Notes: generated by a model from the letters alone, not told the origin. DNA of 64,000 bases from Osmia lignaria lignaria (GCF_051020975.1 NW_027478168.1:4402001-4466000); one strand, 5' to 3'. Positions 25,501-38,171 are shown, counted from the first letter of the stretch. Numbers and translations: made by a program.

Positions 25501-25817
25501 GCTTCGTTTCCGAGATATTTGCAGATTCAGCTCAAGGGAAGGGGCCTAACGGACATATTTCGAGATATTTCTTCTTCTTGTTGTTCTTCTTCTGCACAGC
25601 TAAGCTGGAAGTGGCATTTGCAGCTCGCAATAGTGCAGAGTTATCTCAAAGAAAGGGGCACGGTGTTTCTGTATCTCTATTAAGTTGGTGCGGCTTCGGA
25701 ACTTTTAAATATCTTGATATATCTCGAGAACTACGCATCTGATCAAAAAATATCATAGAACATAAAAAGTAGGAAACTTAATTCTCTACAAAAAAGGTCT
25801 CTTAACATTTTGCCATA
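21172..25817 (+). repeat. Mixed monomers right of the 17-mer duplication
   Basis: This stretch includes the GATTCAGCTC subfamily, a GCAGCGTT form with TCTCCATT, GCTGGAGGTGG near 22064, and relatives of earlier monomers: AACCGGGAAG near 24314 (a CTAACC relative), AAGAAGGGGG near 24685 (as at 7620), and the first TTTCCAG leader monomer at 24874. Part of it (to 22502) is repeated at 25818-28619. Confidence 0.8.
25438..25758 (+). repeat. 321-bp monomer with GGGGCACGG deletion
   Basis: One C is missing from GGGGCCACGG near 25659, and ATTATGTTGG is ATTAAGTTGG near 25680. This single-base loss explains why the neighbouring 2.8-kb copies are 6117 and not 6118 bp apart. Confidence 0.85.
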
Positions 25818-28619
25818 GCTCGCTTCGTTTCCGAGATATTTGCACATATATCTCAAGGGAAGGGGCCTAACGGACATATTTCGAGATATTTCTTCTTCTT
25901 GTTGTTCTTGTTCTGCACAGCTAAACTGGAAGTGGCATTTCCAGCTCGCAATGGTGCAGAGTTATCTCAAAGAGAGGGGCCACGGTGTTTCTGTATCTCT
26001 ATTATGTTGGTGCGGCATCGGAACTTTTAAATATCTTGATATATCTCGAGAACTACGCATCTGATCAAAAAATATCATAGAACATAAAAAGTAGGAAACT
26101 TAATTCTCTACAAAAAAGGTCTCTTAACATTTTGCCATAGCTCGCTTCGTTTCCGAGATATTTGCACATTTATCTCAAGGGAAGGGGCCTAACGGACATA
26201 TTTCGAGATATTTCTTCTTCTTGTTGTTCTTCTTCTGCACAGCTAAACTGGAAGTGGCATTTCCAGCTCGCAATAGTGCAGAGTTATCTCAAAGAGAGGG
26301 GCCACGGTGTTTCTGTATCCCTATTATGTTGGTGCGGCTTCGGAACTTTTAAATATCTTGATATATCTCGAGAACTACGCATCTGATCAAAAAATATCAT
26401 AGAGCATAAAAAGTAGGAAACATAATTCTCTACAAAAAAGGTCTCTTAACATTTTGCCATAGCTCGCTTCGTTTCCGAGATATTTGCAGATTCAGCTCAA
26501 AGGAACTGGCCTGACGGACATATTTCGAGATATTTCTTCTTCTTGTTGTTCTTCCTCTGCACAGCTAAGCTGGAAGTGGCATTTGCAGCTCGCAATAGTG
26601 CAGAGTTATCTCAAAGAAAGGGGCCACGGTGTTTCTGTATCTCTATTATGTTGGTGCGGCTTCGGAACTTTTAAATATCTCGATATATCTCGAAAACTAC
26701 GCTTCTGATCAAAAAATATCATAGAACATAAATTGTAGGAAACATAATTCTCTACAAAAAAGGTCTCTTAACATTTTGCCATAGCTCGCTTCGTTTCCGA
26801 GATATTTGCAGATATATCTCAAGGGAAGGGGCCTGACGGACATATTTCGAGATATTTCTTCTTCTTGTTGTTCTTCTTCTGCACAGCTAAACTGGAAGTG
26901 GCATTTCCAGCTCGCAATACTGCAGAGTTATCTCAAAGAAAGGGGCCACGGTGTTTCTGTATCTCTATTATGTTGGTGCGGCTTCGGAACTTTTAAATAT
27001 CTTGATATATCTCGAGAACTACGCATCTGATCAAAAAATATCATAGAACATAAAAAGTAGGAAACTTAATTCTCTACAAAAAAGGTCTCTTAAGATTTTG
27101 CCATAGCTCGCTTCGTTTCCGAGATATTTGCAGATTTATCTCAAGGGAAGGGGCCTAACGGACATATTTGGAGATATTTCTGCTTCTTGTTGTTCTTCTT
27201 CTGCACAGCTAAACTGGAAGTGGCATTTCCAGCTCGCACTAGTGCAGCGTTATCTCAAAGAAAGGGGCCACGGTGTTTCTGTATCTCCATTATGTTGGTG
27301 CGGCTTCGGAACTTTTAAATATCTCGATATATCTCGAAAACTACGCTTCTGATCAAAAAATATCATAGAACATAAATTGTAGGAAACATAATTCCCTACA
27401 AAAAACGTCTCTTAACATTTTGCCATAGCTCGCTTCGTTTCCGAGATATTTGCAGATTCAGCTCAAGGGAAGGGGCCTAACGGACATATTTCGAGATATT
27501 TCTTCTTCTTGTTGTTCTTCTTCTGCACAGCTAAGCTGGAAGTGGCATTTGCAGCTCGCAATAGTGCAGAGTTATCTCAAAGAAAGGGGCCACGGTGTTT
27601 CTGTATCTCTATTATGTTGGTGCGGCTTCGGAACTTTTAAATATCTTGATATATCTCGAGAACTACGCATCTGATCAAAAAATATCATAGAACAGAAAAA
27701 GTAGGAAACTTAATTCTCTACAAAAAAGGTCTCTTAACATTTTGCCATAACTCGCTTCGTTTCCGAGATATTTGCACATATATCTCAAGGGAAGGGGCCT
27801 AACGGACATATTTCGAGATATTTCTTCTTCTTGTTGTTCTTGTTCTGCACAGCTAAACTGGAAGTGGCATTTCCAGCTCGCACTAGTGCAGCGTTATCTC
27901 AAAGAAAGGGGCCACGGTGTTTCTGTATCTCCATTATGTTGGTGCGGCTTCGGAACTTTTAAATATCTCGATATATCTCGAAAACTACGCTTCTGATCAA
28001 AAAATATCATAGAACATAAATTGTAGGAAACATAATTCTCTACAAAAAACGTCTCTTTACATTTTGCCATAGTTCGCTTCGTTTCCGAGATATTTGCAGA
28101 TTCAGCTCAAAGGAACTGGCCTGACGGACATATTTCGAGATATTTCTTCTTCTTGTTGTTCTTCTTCTGCACAGCTAAGCTGGAGGTGGCATTTGCGGCT
28201 CGCACTAGTGCAGAGTTATCTCAAAGAAAGGGGCCACGGTGTTTCTGTATCTCTATTATGTTGGTGCGGCTTCGGAACTTTTAAATATCTCGATATATCT
28301 CGAAAACTACGCTTCTGATCAAAAAATATCATAGAACATAAATTGTAGGAAACATAATTCTCTACAAAAAAGGTCTCTTAACATTTTGCCATAGCTCTCT
28401 TCGTTTCCGAGATATTTGCAGATTTATCTCAAGGGAAGGGGCCTGACGGACATATTTCGAGATATTTCTTCTTCTTGTTGTTCTTCTTCTGCACAGCTAA
28501 GCTGGAAGTGGCATTTGCAGCTCGCAATAGTGCAGAGTTATCTCAAAGAAAGGGGCCACGGTGTTTCTGTATCTCTATTATGTTGGTGCGGCTTCGGAAC
28601 TTTTAAATATCTTGATATA
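25818..28619 (+). repeat. 2.8-kb segment, displaced copy
   Basis: This has the same monomer order as 19701-22502. Differences seen: GAGTTATCTC where the other has GAGTGATCTC, CAATACTGCAG near 26917, ATTTGGAGATA near 27167, AACAGAAAAAG near 27693, and GATATATCTCG at the right end. The limits are set by the first mismatching variant on each side (19700/25817 and 22503/28620). Confidence 0.88.
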
Positions 28620-28978
28620 TCTCGAGAACTACGCATCTGATCAAAAAATATCATAGAGCATAAAAAGTAGGAAACTTAATTCTCTACAAAAAAGGTCTCT
28701 TAACATTTTGCCATAGCTCGCTTCGTTTCCGAGATATTTGCACATTTATCTCAAGGGAAGGGGCCTAGCGGACATATTTCGAGATATTTCTTCTTCTTGT
28801 TGTTCTTCTTCTGCACAGCTAAACTGGAAGTGGCATTTCCAGCTCGCACTAGTGCAGCGTTATCTCAAAGAAAGGGGCCACGGTGTTTCTGTATCTCCAT
28901 TATGTTGGTGCGGCTTCGGAACTTTTAAATATCTCGATATATCTCGAAAACTACGCTTCTGATCAAAAAATATCATAG

Positions 28979-29265
28979 AACATAAATTGTAGGAAACATA
29001 ATTCTCTACAAAAAACGTCTCTTAACATTTTGCCATAGCTCGCTTCGTTTCCGAGATATTTGCAGATTCAGCTCAAGGGAAGGGGCCTAACGGACTTCTG
29101 CACAGCTAAGCTGGAAGTGGCATTTGCAGCTCGCAATAGTGCAGAGTTATCTCAAAGAAAGGGGCCACGGTGTTTCTGTATCTCTATTATGTTGGTGCGG
29201 CTTCGGAACTTTTAAATATCTTGCTATATCTCGAGAACTACGCATCTGATCAAAAAATATCATAG
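28979..29265 (+). repeat. 287-bp monomer, 35-bp deletion, occurrence 1
   Basis: CGGAC is joined directly to TTCTGCACAGC at 29095/29096. The missing 35 bp hold the second CGAGATATTT and most of the mirror repeat. Only one base (C) is shared at the junction, so simple slippage between long repeats is not the obvious cause. A second marker, CTTGCTATATC, lies downstream in the same monomer. Confidence 0.92.
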
Positions 29266-29909
29266 AACATAAAAAGTAGGAAACTTAATTCTCTACAAAA
29301 AAGGTCTCTTAACATTTTGCCATAACTCGCTTCGTTTCCGAGATATTTGCACATATATCTCAAGGGAAGGGGCCTAACGGACATATTTCGAGATATTTCT
29401 TCTTCTTGTTGTTCTTGTTCTGCACAGCTAAACTGGAAGTGGCATTTCCAGCTCGCAATAGTGCAGAGTTATCTCAAAGAGAGGGGCCACGGTGTTTCTG
29501 TATCTCTATTATGTTGGTGCGGCATCGGAACTTTTAAATATCTTGATATATCTCGAGAACTACGCATCTGATCAAAAAATATCATAGAACATAAAAAGTA
29601 GGAAACTTAATTCTCTACAGAAAAGGTCTCTTAACATTTTGCCATAGCTCGCTTCGTTTCCGAGATATTTGCAGATTTATCTCAAGGGAAGGGGCCTAAC
29701 GGACATATTTCGAGATATTTCTTCTTCTTGTTGTTCTTCTTCTGCACAGCTAAGCTGGAAGTGGCATTTGCAGCTCGCAATAGTGCAGAGTTATCTCAAA
29801 GAAAGGGGCCACGGTGTTTCTGTATCTCTATTATGTTGGTGCGGCTTCGGAACTTTTAAATATCTTGATATATCTCGAGAACTACGCATCTGATCAAAAA
29901 ATATCATAG

Positions 29910-30229
29910 AACATAAAAAGTAGGAAACTTAATTCTCTACAAAAAAGGTCTCTTAACATTTTGCCATAGCTCGCTTCGTTTCCGAGATATTTGCACATAT
30001 ATCTCAAGGGAAGGGGCCTAACGGACATATTTCGAGATATTTCTGCTTCTTGTTGTTCTTGTTCTGCACAGCTAAACTGGAAGTGGCATTTCCAGCTCGC
30101 AATAGTGCAGAGTTATCTCAAAGAGAGGGGCCACGGTGTTTCTGTATCTATTATGTTGGTGCGGCATCGGAACTTTTAAATATCTTGATATATCTCGAGA
30201 ACTACGCATCTGATCAAAAAATATCATAC
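29910..30229 (+). repeat. 320-bp monomer (CT deletion), occurrence 1
   Basis: GTATCTCTATTATG is shortened to GTATCTATTATG near 30150, a loss of one CT dinucleotide from a short CT repeat. The monomer is followed by the private CATACAACATAAA leader. Confidence 0.88.
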
Positions 30230-31517
30230 AACATAAAAAGTAGGAAACTTAATTCTCTACAAAAAAGGTCTCTTAACATTTTGCCATAGCTCGCTTCGTT
30301 TCCGAGATATTTGCAGATTTATCTCAAGGGAAGGGGCCTAACGGACATATTTCGAGATATTTCTGCTTCTTGTTGTTCTTCTTCTGCACAGCTAAACTGG
30401 AAGTGGCATTTCCAGCTCGCACTAGTGCAGCGTTATCTCAAAGAAAGGGGCCACGGTGTTTCTGTATCTCCATTATGTTGGTGCGGCTTCGGAACTTTTA
30501 AATATCTCGATATATCTCGAAAACTACGCTTCTGATCAAAAAATATCATAGAACATAAATTGTAGGAAACATAATTCTCTACAAAAAACGTCTCTTAACA
30601 TTTTCCCATAGTTCGCTTCGTTTCCGAGATATTTGCAGATTCAGCTCAAAGGAACTGGCCTGACGGACATATTTCGAGATATTTCTTCTTCTTGTTGTTC
30701 TTCTTCTGCACAGCTAAGCTGGAGGTGGCATTTGCGGCTCGCACTAGTGCAGAGTTATCTCAAAGAAAGGGGCCACGGTGTTTCTGTATCTCTATTATGT
30801 TGGTGCGGCTTCGGAACTTTTAAATATCTCGATATATCTCGAAAACTACGCTTCTGATCAAAAAATATCATAGAACATAAATTGTAGGAAACATAATTCT
30901 CTACAAAAAAGGTCTCTTAACATTTTGCCATAGCTCTCTTCGTTTCCGAGATATTTGCAGATTTATCTCAAGGGAAGGGGCCTGACGGACATATTTCGAG
31001 ATATTTCTTCTTCTTGTTGTTCTTCTTCTGCACAGCTAAGCTGGAAGTGGCATTTGCAGCTCGCAATAGTGCAGAGTTATCTCAAAGAAAGGGGCCACGG
31101 TGTTTCTGTATCTCTATTATGTTGGTGCGGCTTCGGAACTTTTAAATATCTTGATATATCTCGAGAACTACGCATCTGATCAAAAAATATCATAGAGCAT
31201 AAAAAGTAGGAAACTTAATTCTCTACAAAAAAGGTCTCTTAACATTTTGCCATAGCTCGCTTCGTTTCCGAGATATTTGCACATTTATCTCAAGGGAAGG
31301 GGCCTAGCGGACATATTTCGAGATATTTCTTCTTCTTGTTGTTCTTCTTCTGCACAGCTAAACTGGAAGTGGCATTTCCAGCTCGCACTAGTGCAGCGTT
31401 ATCTCAAAGAAAGGGGCCACGGTGTTTCTGTATCTCCATTATGTTGGTGCGGCTTCGGAACTTTTAAATATCTCGATATATCTCGAAAACTACGCTTCTG
31501 ATCAAAAAATATCATAG

Positions 31518-31804
31518 AACATAAATTGTAGGAAACATAATTCTCTACAAAAAACGTCTCTTAACATTTTGCCATAGCTCGCTTCGTTTCCGAGATATTT
31601 GCAGATTCAGCTCAAGGGAAGGGGCCTAACGGACTTCTGCACAGCTAAGCTGGAAGTGGCATTTGCAGCTCGCAATAGTGCAGAGTTATCTCAAAGAAAG
31701 GGGCCACGGTGTTTCTGTATCTCTATTATGTTGGTGCGGCTTCGGAACTTTTAAATATCTTGCTATATCTCGAGAACTACGCATCTGATCAAAAAATATC
31801 ATAG
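31518..31804 (+). repeat. 287-bp monomer, 35-bp deletion, occurrence 2
   Basis: Identical junction at 31634/31635, exactly 2539 bp from the first, with the same CTTGCTATATC marker. It was copied with the 8-monomer block. Confidence 0.92.
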
Positions 31805-32448
31805 AACATAAAAAGTAGGAAACTTAATTCTCTACAAAAAAGGTCTCTTAACATTTTGCCATAACTCGCTTCGTTTCCGAGATATTTGCACATATATCTC
31901 AAGGGAAGGGGCCTAACGGACATATTTCGAGATATTTCTTCTTCTTGTTGTTCTTGTTCTGCACAGCTAAACTGGAAGTGGCATTTCCAGCTCGCAATAG
32001 TGCAGAGTTATCTCAAAGAGAGGGGCCACGGTGTTTCTGTATCTCTATTATGTTGGTGCGGCATCGGAACTTTTAAATATCTTGATATATCTCGAGAACT
32101 ACGCATCTGATCAAAAAATATCATAGAACATAAAAAGTAGGAAACTTAATTCTCTACAGAAAAGGTCTCTTAACATTTTGCCATAGCTCGCTTCGTTTCC
32201 GAGATATTTGCAGATTTATCTCAAGGGAAGGGGCCTAACGGACATATTTCGAGATATTTCTTCTTCTTGTTGTTCTTCTTCTGCACAGCTAAGCTGGAAG
32301 TGGCATTTGCAGCTCGCAATAGTGCAGAGTTATCTCAAAGAAAGGGGCCACGGTGTTTCTGTATCTCTATTATGTTGGTGCGGCTTCGGAACTTTTAAAT
32401 ATCTTGATATATCTCGAGAACTACGCATCTGATCAAAAAATATCATAG

Positions 32449-32768
32449 AACATAAAAAGTAGGAAACTTAATTCTCTACAAAAAAGGTCTCTTAACATTT
32501 TGCCATAGCTCGCTTCGTTTCCGAGATATTTGCACATATATCTCAAGGGAAGGGGCCTAACGGACATATTTCGAGATATTTCTGCTTCTTGTTGTTCTTG
32601 TTCTGCACAGCTAAACTGGAAGTGGCATTTCCAGCTCGCAATAGTGCAGAGTTATCTCAAAGAGAGGGGCCACGGTGTTTCTGTATCTATTATGTTGGTG
32701 CGGCATCGGAACTTTTAAATATCTTGATATATCTCGAGAACTACGCATCTGATCAAAAAATATCATAC
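32449..32768 (+). repeat. 320-bp monomer (CT deletion), occurrence 2
   Basis: Same CT loss and same CATACAACATAAA marker, 2539 bp after occurrence 1. Confidence 0.88.
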
Positions 32769-33171
32769 AACATAAAAAGTAGGAAACTTAATTCTCTACA
32801 AAAAAGGTCTCTTAACATTTTGCCATAGCTCGCTTCGTTTCCGAGATATTTGCAGATTTATCTCAAGGGAAGGGGCCTAACGGACATATTTCGAGATATT
32901 TCTGCTTCTTGTTGTTCTTCTTCTGCACAGCTAAACTGGAAGTGGCATTTCCAGCTCGCACTAGTGCAGCGTTATCTCAAAGAAAGGGGCCACGGTGTTT
33001 CTGTATCTCCATTATGTTGGTGCGGCTTCGGAACTTTTAAATATCTCGATATATCTCGAAAACTACGCTTCTGATCAAAAAATATCATAGAACATAAATT
33101 GTAGGAAACATAATTCTCTACAAAAAACGTCTCTTAACATTTTCCCATAGTTCGCTTCGTTTCCGAGATAT

Positions 33172-34745
33172 TTGCAGATTCAGCTCAAAGGAACTGGCCT
33201 GACGGACATATTTCGAGATATTTCTTCTTCTTGTTGTTCTTCTTCTGCACAGCTAAGCTGGAGGTGGCATTTGCGGCTCGCACTAGTGCAGAGTTATCTC
33301 AAAGAAAGGGGCCACGGTGTTTCTGTATCTCTATTATGTTGGTGCGGCTTCGGAACTTTTAAATATCTCGATATATCTCGAAAACTACGCTTCTGATCAA
33401 AAAATATCATAGAACATAAATTGTAGGAAACATAATTCTCTACAAAAAAGGTCTCTTAACATTTTGCCATAGCTCTCTTCGTTTCCGAGATATTTGCAGA
33501 TTTATCTCAAGGGAAGGGGCCTGACGGACATATTTCGAGATATTTCTTCTTCTTGTTGTTCTTCTTCTGCACAGCTAAGCTGGAAGTGGCATTTGCAGCT
33601 CGCAATAGTGCAGAGTTATCTCAAAGAAAGGGGCCACGGTGTTTCTGTATCTCTATTATGTTGGTGCGGCTTCGGAACTTTTAAATATCTTGATATATCT
33701 CGAGAACTACGCATCTGATCAAAAAATATCATAGAGCATAAAAAGTAGGAAACTTAATTCTCTACAAAAAAGGTCTCTTAACATTTTGCCATAGCTCGCT
33801 TCGTTTCCGAGATATTTGCACATTTATCTCAAGGGAAGGGGCCTAGCGGACATATTTCGAGATATTTCTTCTTCTTGTTGTTCTTCTTCTGCACAGCTAA
33901 ACTGGAAGTGGCATTTCCAGCTCGCACTAGTGCAGCGTTATCTCAAAGAAAGGGGCCACGGTGTTTCTGTATCTCCATTATGTTGGTGCGGCTTCGGAAC
34001 TTTTAAATATCTCGATATATCTCGAAAACTACGCTTCTGATCAAAAAATATCATAGAACATAAATTGTAGGAAACATAATTCTCTACAAAAAACGTCTCT
34101 TAACATTTTGCCATAGCTCGCTTCGTTTCCGAGATATTTGCAGATTCAGCTCAAGGGAAGGGGCCTAACGGACTTCTGCACAGCTAAGCTGGAAGTGGCA
34201 TTTGCAGCTCGCAATAGTGCAGAGTTATCTCAAAGAAAGGGGCCACGGTGTTTCTGTATCTCTATTATGTTGGTGCGGCTTCGGAACTTTTAAATATCTT
34301 GCTATATCTCGAGAACTACGCATCTGATCAAAAAATATCATAGAACATAAAAAGTAGGAAACTTAATTCTCTACAAAAAAGGTCTCTTAACATTTTGCCA
34401 TAACTCGCTTCGTTTCCGAGATATTTGCACATATATCTTAAGGGAAGGGGCCTAACGGACATATTTCGAGATATTTCTTCTTCTTGTTGTTCTTGTTCTG
34501 CACAGCTAAACTGGAAGTGGCATTTCCAGCTCGCAATAGTGCAGAGTTATCTCAAAGAGAGGGGCCACGGTGTTTCTGTATCTCTATTATGTTGGTGCGG
34601 CATCGGAACTTTTAAATATCTTGATATATCTCGAGAACTACGCATCTGATCAAAAAATATCATAGAACATAAAAAGTAGGAAACTTAATTCTCTACAAAA
34701 AAGGTCTCTTAACATTTTGCCATAGCTCGCTTCGTTTCCGAGATA
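33172..34745 (+). repeat. 8-monomer block, partial copy 3
   Basis: This continues the same order for about five monomers, including a third 35-bp deletion monomer. It departs where the next monomer has the GCACATTTATC form and GAGAGCGGCC in place of the GCAGATTTATC form. It has ATATCTTAAGG near 34436 where copies 1 and 2 have ATATCTCAAGG. Confidence 0.88.
34057..34343 (+). repeat. 287-bp monomer, 35-bp deletion, occurrence 3
   Basis: Same junction at 34173/34174, again 2539 bp on. This copy lies in both the partial third 8-mer block and the first copy of the 10-mer block. Confidence 0.92.
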
Positions 34746-34987
34746 TTTGCACATTTATCTCAAGGGAAGGGGCCTAACGGACATATTTCGAGATATTTCT
34801 TCTTCTTGTTGTTCTTCTTCTGCGCAGCTAAACTGGAAGTGGCATTTCCAGCTCGCAATAGTGCAGAGTTATCTCAAAGAGAGCGGCCACGGTGTTTCTG
34901 TATCTCTATTATGTTGGTGCGGCTTCGGAACTTTTAAATATCTCGATATATCTCGAAAACTACGCTTCTGATCAAAAAATATCATAG

Positions 34988-35308
34988 AACATAAAAAGTA
35001 GGAAACTTAATTCTCTACAAAAAAGGTCTCTCAACATTTTGCCATTGCTCGCTTCGTTTCCGAGATATTTGCAGATTTATCTCAAGGGAAGGGGCCTAAC
35101 GGACATATTTCGAGATATTTCTTCTTCTTGTTGTTCTTCTTCTGCACAGCTAAGCTGGAAGTAGCATTTCAGCTCGCAATAGTGCAGAGTTATCTCAAAG
35201 AGAGGGGCCACGGTGTTTCTGTATCTCTATTATGTTGGTGCGGCTTCGGAACTTTTAAATATCTCGATATATCTCGAAAACTACGCTTCTGATCAAAAAA
35301 TATCATAG
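34988..35308 (+). repeat. 321-bp monomer (GCATTTCAGC), occurrence 1
   Basis: GGCATTTGCAGCTC is changed to AGCATTTCAGCTC near 35164, with one G lost. The twin is 3184 bp to the right. Confidence 0.87.
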
Positions 35309-37240
35309 AACATAAATTGTAGGAAACATAATTCTCTACAAAAAACGTCTCTTATCGTTTTGCCATAGCTCGCTTCGTTTCCGAGACATTTGCAGATTCA
35401 GCTCAAAGGAACTGGCCTGACGGACATATTTCGAGATACTTCTTCTTCTTGTTGTTCTTCTTCTGCACAGCTAAGCTGGAAGTGGCATTTGCAGCTCGCA
35501 ATAGTGCAGAGTTATCTCAAAGAGAGGGGCCACGGTGTTTCTGTATCTCTATTATGTTGGTGCGGCTTCGGAACTTTTAAATATCTTGATATATCTCGAG
35601 AACTACGCATCTGATCAAAAAATATCATAGAAGATAAAAAGTAAGAAACTTAATTCTCTACAAAAAAGGTCTATTAACATTTTGCCATAGCTCGCTTCGT
35701 TTCCGAGATATTTGCAGATTTCTCTCAAGGGAAGGGGCCTGACGGACATATTTCGAGATATTTCTTCTTCTTGTTGTTCTTCTTCTGCCCAGCTAAGCTG
35801 GAAGTGGCATTTGCGGCTCGCACTAGTGCAGAGTTATCTCAAAGAAAGGGGCCACGGTGTTTCTGTATCTCTATTATGTTGCTGCGGCTTCGGAACTTTT
35901 AAATATCTCGATATATCTCGAAAACTACGCTTCTGATCAAAAAATATCATAGAACATAAATTGTAGGAAACATAATTCTCTACAAAAAACGTCTCTTAAC
36001 ATTTTGCCATAGCTCGCTTTGTTTCCGAGATATTTGCAGATTCAGCTCAAAGGAACTGGCCTGACGGACATATTTCGAGATATTTCTTCTTCTTGTTGTT
36101 CTTCTTCTGCACAGCTAAGCTGGAAGTGGCATTTGCAGCTCGCAATAGTGCAGAGTTATCTCAAAGAAAGGGGCCACGGTGTTTCTGTATCTCTATTATG
36201 TTGGTGCGGCTTCGGAACTTTTAAATATCTTGATATATCTCGAGAACTACGCATCTGATCAAAAAATATCATAGAACATAAAAAGTAGGAAACTTAATTC
36301 TCTACAAAAAAGGTCTCTTAACATTTTGCCATAGCTCGCTTCGTTTCCGAGATATTTGCACATATATCTCAAGGGAAGGGGCCTAACGGACATATTTCGA
36401 GATATTTCTTCTTCTTGTTGTTCTTGTTCTGCACAGCTAAACTGGAAGTGGCATTTCCAGCTCGCAATAGTGCAGAGTTATCTCAAAGAGAGGGGCCACG
36501 GTGTTTCTGTATCTCTATTATGTTGGTGCGGCATCGGAACTTTTAAATATCTTGATATATCTCGAGAACTACGCATCTGATCAAAAAATATCATAGAACA
36601 TAAATTGTAGGAAACATAATTCTCTACAAAAAACGTCTCTTAACATTTTGCCATAGCTCGCTTCGTTTCCGAGATATTTGCAGATTCAGCTCAAAGGAAC
36701 TGGCCTGACGGACATATTTCGAGATATTTCTTCTTCTTGTTGTTCTTCTTCTGCACAGCTAAGCTGGAGGTGGCATTTGCGGCTCGCACTAGTGCAGAGT
36801 TATCTCAAAGAAAGGGGCCACGGTGTTTCTGTATCTCTATTATGTTGGTGCGGCTTCGGAACTTTTAAATATCTTGATATATCTCGAGAACTGCGCATCT
36901 GATCAAAAAATATCATAGAACATAAAAAGTAGGAAACTTAATTCTCTACAAAAAAGGTCTCTTAACATTTTGCCATAGCTCGCTTCGTTTCCGAGATATT
37001 TGCACATTTATCTCAAGGGAAGGGGCCTAGCGGACATATTTCGAGATATTTCTTCTTCTTGTTGTTCTTCTTCTGCACAGCTAAACTGGAAGTGGCATTT
37101 CCAGCTCGCACTAGTGCAGCGTTATCTCAAAGAAAGGGGCCACGGTGTTTCTGTATCTCCATTATGTTGGTGCGGCTTCGGAACTTTTAAATATCTCGAT
37201 ATATCTCGAAAACTACGCTTCTGATCAAAAAATATCATAG

Positions 37241-37527
37241 AACATAAATTGTAGGAAACATAATTCTCTACAAAAAACGTCTCTTAACATTTTGCCATAG
37301 CTCGCTTCGTTTCCGAGATATTTGCAGATTCAGCTCAAGGGAAGGGGCCTAACGGACTTCTGCACAGCTAAGCTGGAAGTGGCATTTGCAGCTCGCAATA
37401 GTGCAGAGTTATCTCAAAGAAAGGGGCCACGGTGTTTCTGTATCTCTATTATGTTGGTGCGGCTTCGGAACTTTTAAATATCTTGCTATATCTCGAGAAC
37501 TACGCATCTGATCAAAAAATATCATAG
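37241..37527 (+). repeat. 287-bp monomer, 35-bp deletion, occurrence 4
   Basis: Same junction at 37357/37358, 3184 bp from occurrence 3. It came from the 10-monomer duplication and not the 8-monomer one. Confidence 0.92.
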
Positions 37528-38171
37528 AACATAAAAAGTAGGAAACTTAATTCTCTACAAAAAAGGTCTCTTAACATTTTGCCATAACTCGCTTCGTTTC
37601 CGAGATATTTGCACATATATCTTAAGGGAAGGGGCCTAACGGACATATTTCGAGATATTTCTTCTTCTTGTTGTTCTTGTTCTGCACAGCTAAACTGGAA
37701 GTGGCATTTCCAGCTCGCAATAGTGCAGAGTTATCTCAAAGAGAGGGGCCACGGTGTTTCTGTATCTCTATTATGTTGGTGCGGCATCGGAACTTTTAAA
37801 TATCTTGATATATCTCGAGAACTACGCATCTGATCAAAAAATATCATAGAACATAAAAAGTAGGAAACTTAATTCTCTACAAAAAAGGTCTCTTAACATT
37901 TTGCCATAGCTCGCTTCGTTTCCGAGATATTTGCACATTTATCTCAAGGGAAGGGGCCTAACGGACATATTTCGAGATATTTCTTCTTCTTGTTGTTCTT
38001 CTTCTGCGCAGCTAAACTGGAAGTGGCATTTCCAGCTCGCAATAGTGCAGAGTTATCTCAAAGAGAGCGGCCACGGTGTTTCTGTATCTCTATTATGTTG
38101 GTGCGGCTTCGGAACTTTTAAATATCTCGATATATCTCGAAAACTACGCTTCTGATCAAAAAATATCATAG

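Larger units (their letters stand above)
28094..30632 (+). repeat. 8-monomer block (2539 bp), copy 1
   Basis: Starting at the GATTCAGCTC/GCTGGAGGTGG monomer, eight monomers recur at +2539 bp (8 x 322 less 37). They include one 35-bp deletion monomer and one 2-bp deletion monomer. Copy 1 differs from copy 2 just before this start (CTCTTTACATTTTGCC against CTCTTAACATTTTCCC). Confidence 0.9.
30633..33171 (+). repeat. 8-monomer block (2539 bp), copy 2
   Basis: This is a tandem copy of 28094-30632 with the same deletions and the same private markers (GGGGCCTAGCGG, CTTGCTATATC, CATACAACATAAA). I noticed no difference inside the block when comparing markers. Confidence 0.9.
33737..36920 (+). repeat. 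10-monomer block (3184 bp), copy A
   Basis: Ten monomers (10 x 322 less 36) repeated in tandem. Markers in order: GGGGCCTAGCGG, the 35-bp deletion, ATATCTTAAGG, GAGAGCGGCC, GTAGCATTTCAGC (1-bp loss), GAGACATTTGC with GATACTTC, GATTTCTCTC with TTCTGCCCAGC, CTTTGTTTCC, GCACATATATC, and GCTGGAGGTGG ending GAACTGCGC. The left limit is the G at 33736 that differs from A at 36920. Confidence 0.92.

Noticed and set aside
28979..29265. Transposon insertion or excision scar as cause of the odd-length monomers
   Set aside because: The change is a simple 35-bp loss with no added bases, no target-site duplication and no terminal repeats.
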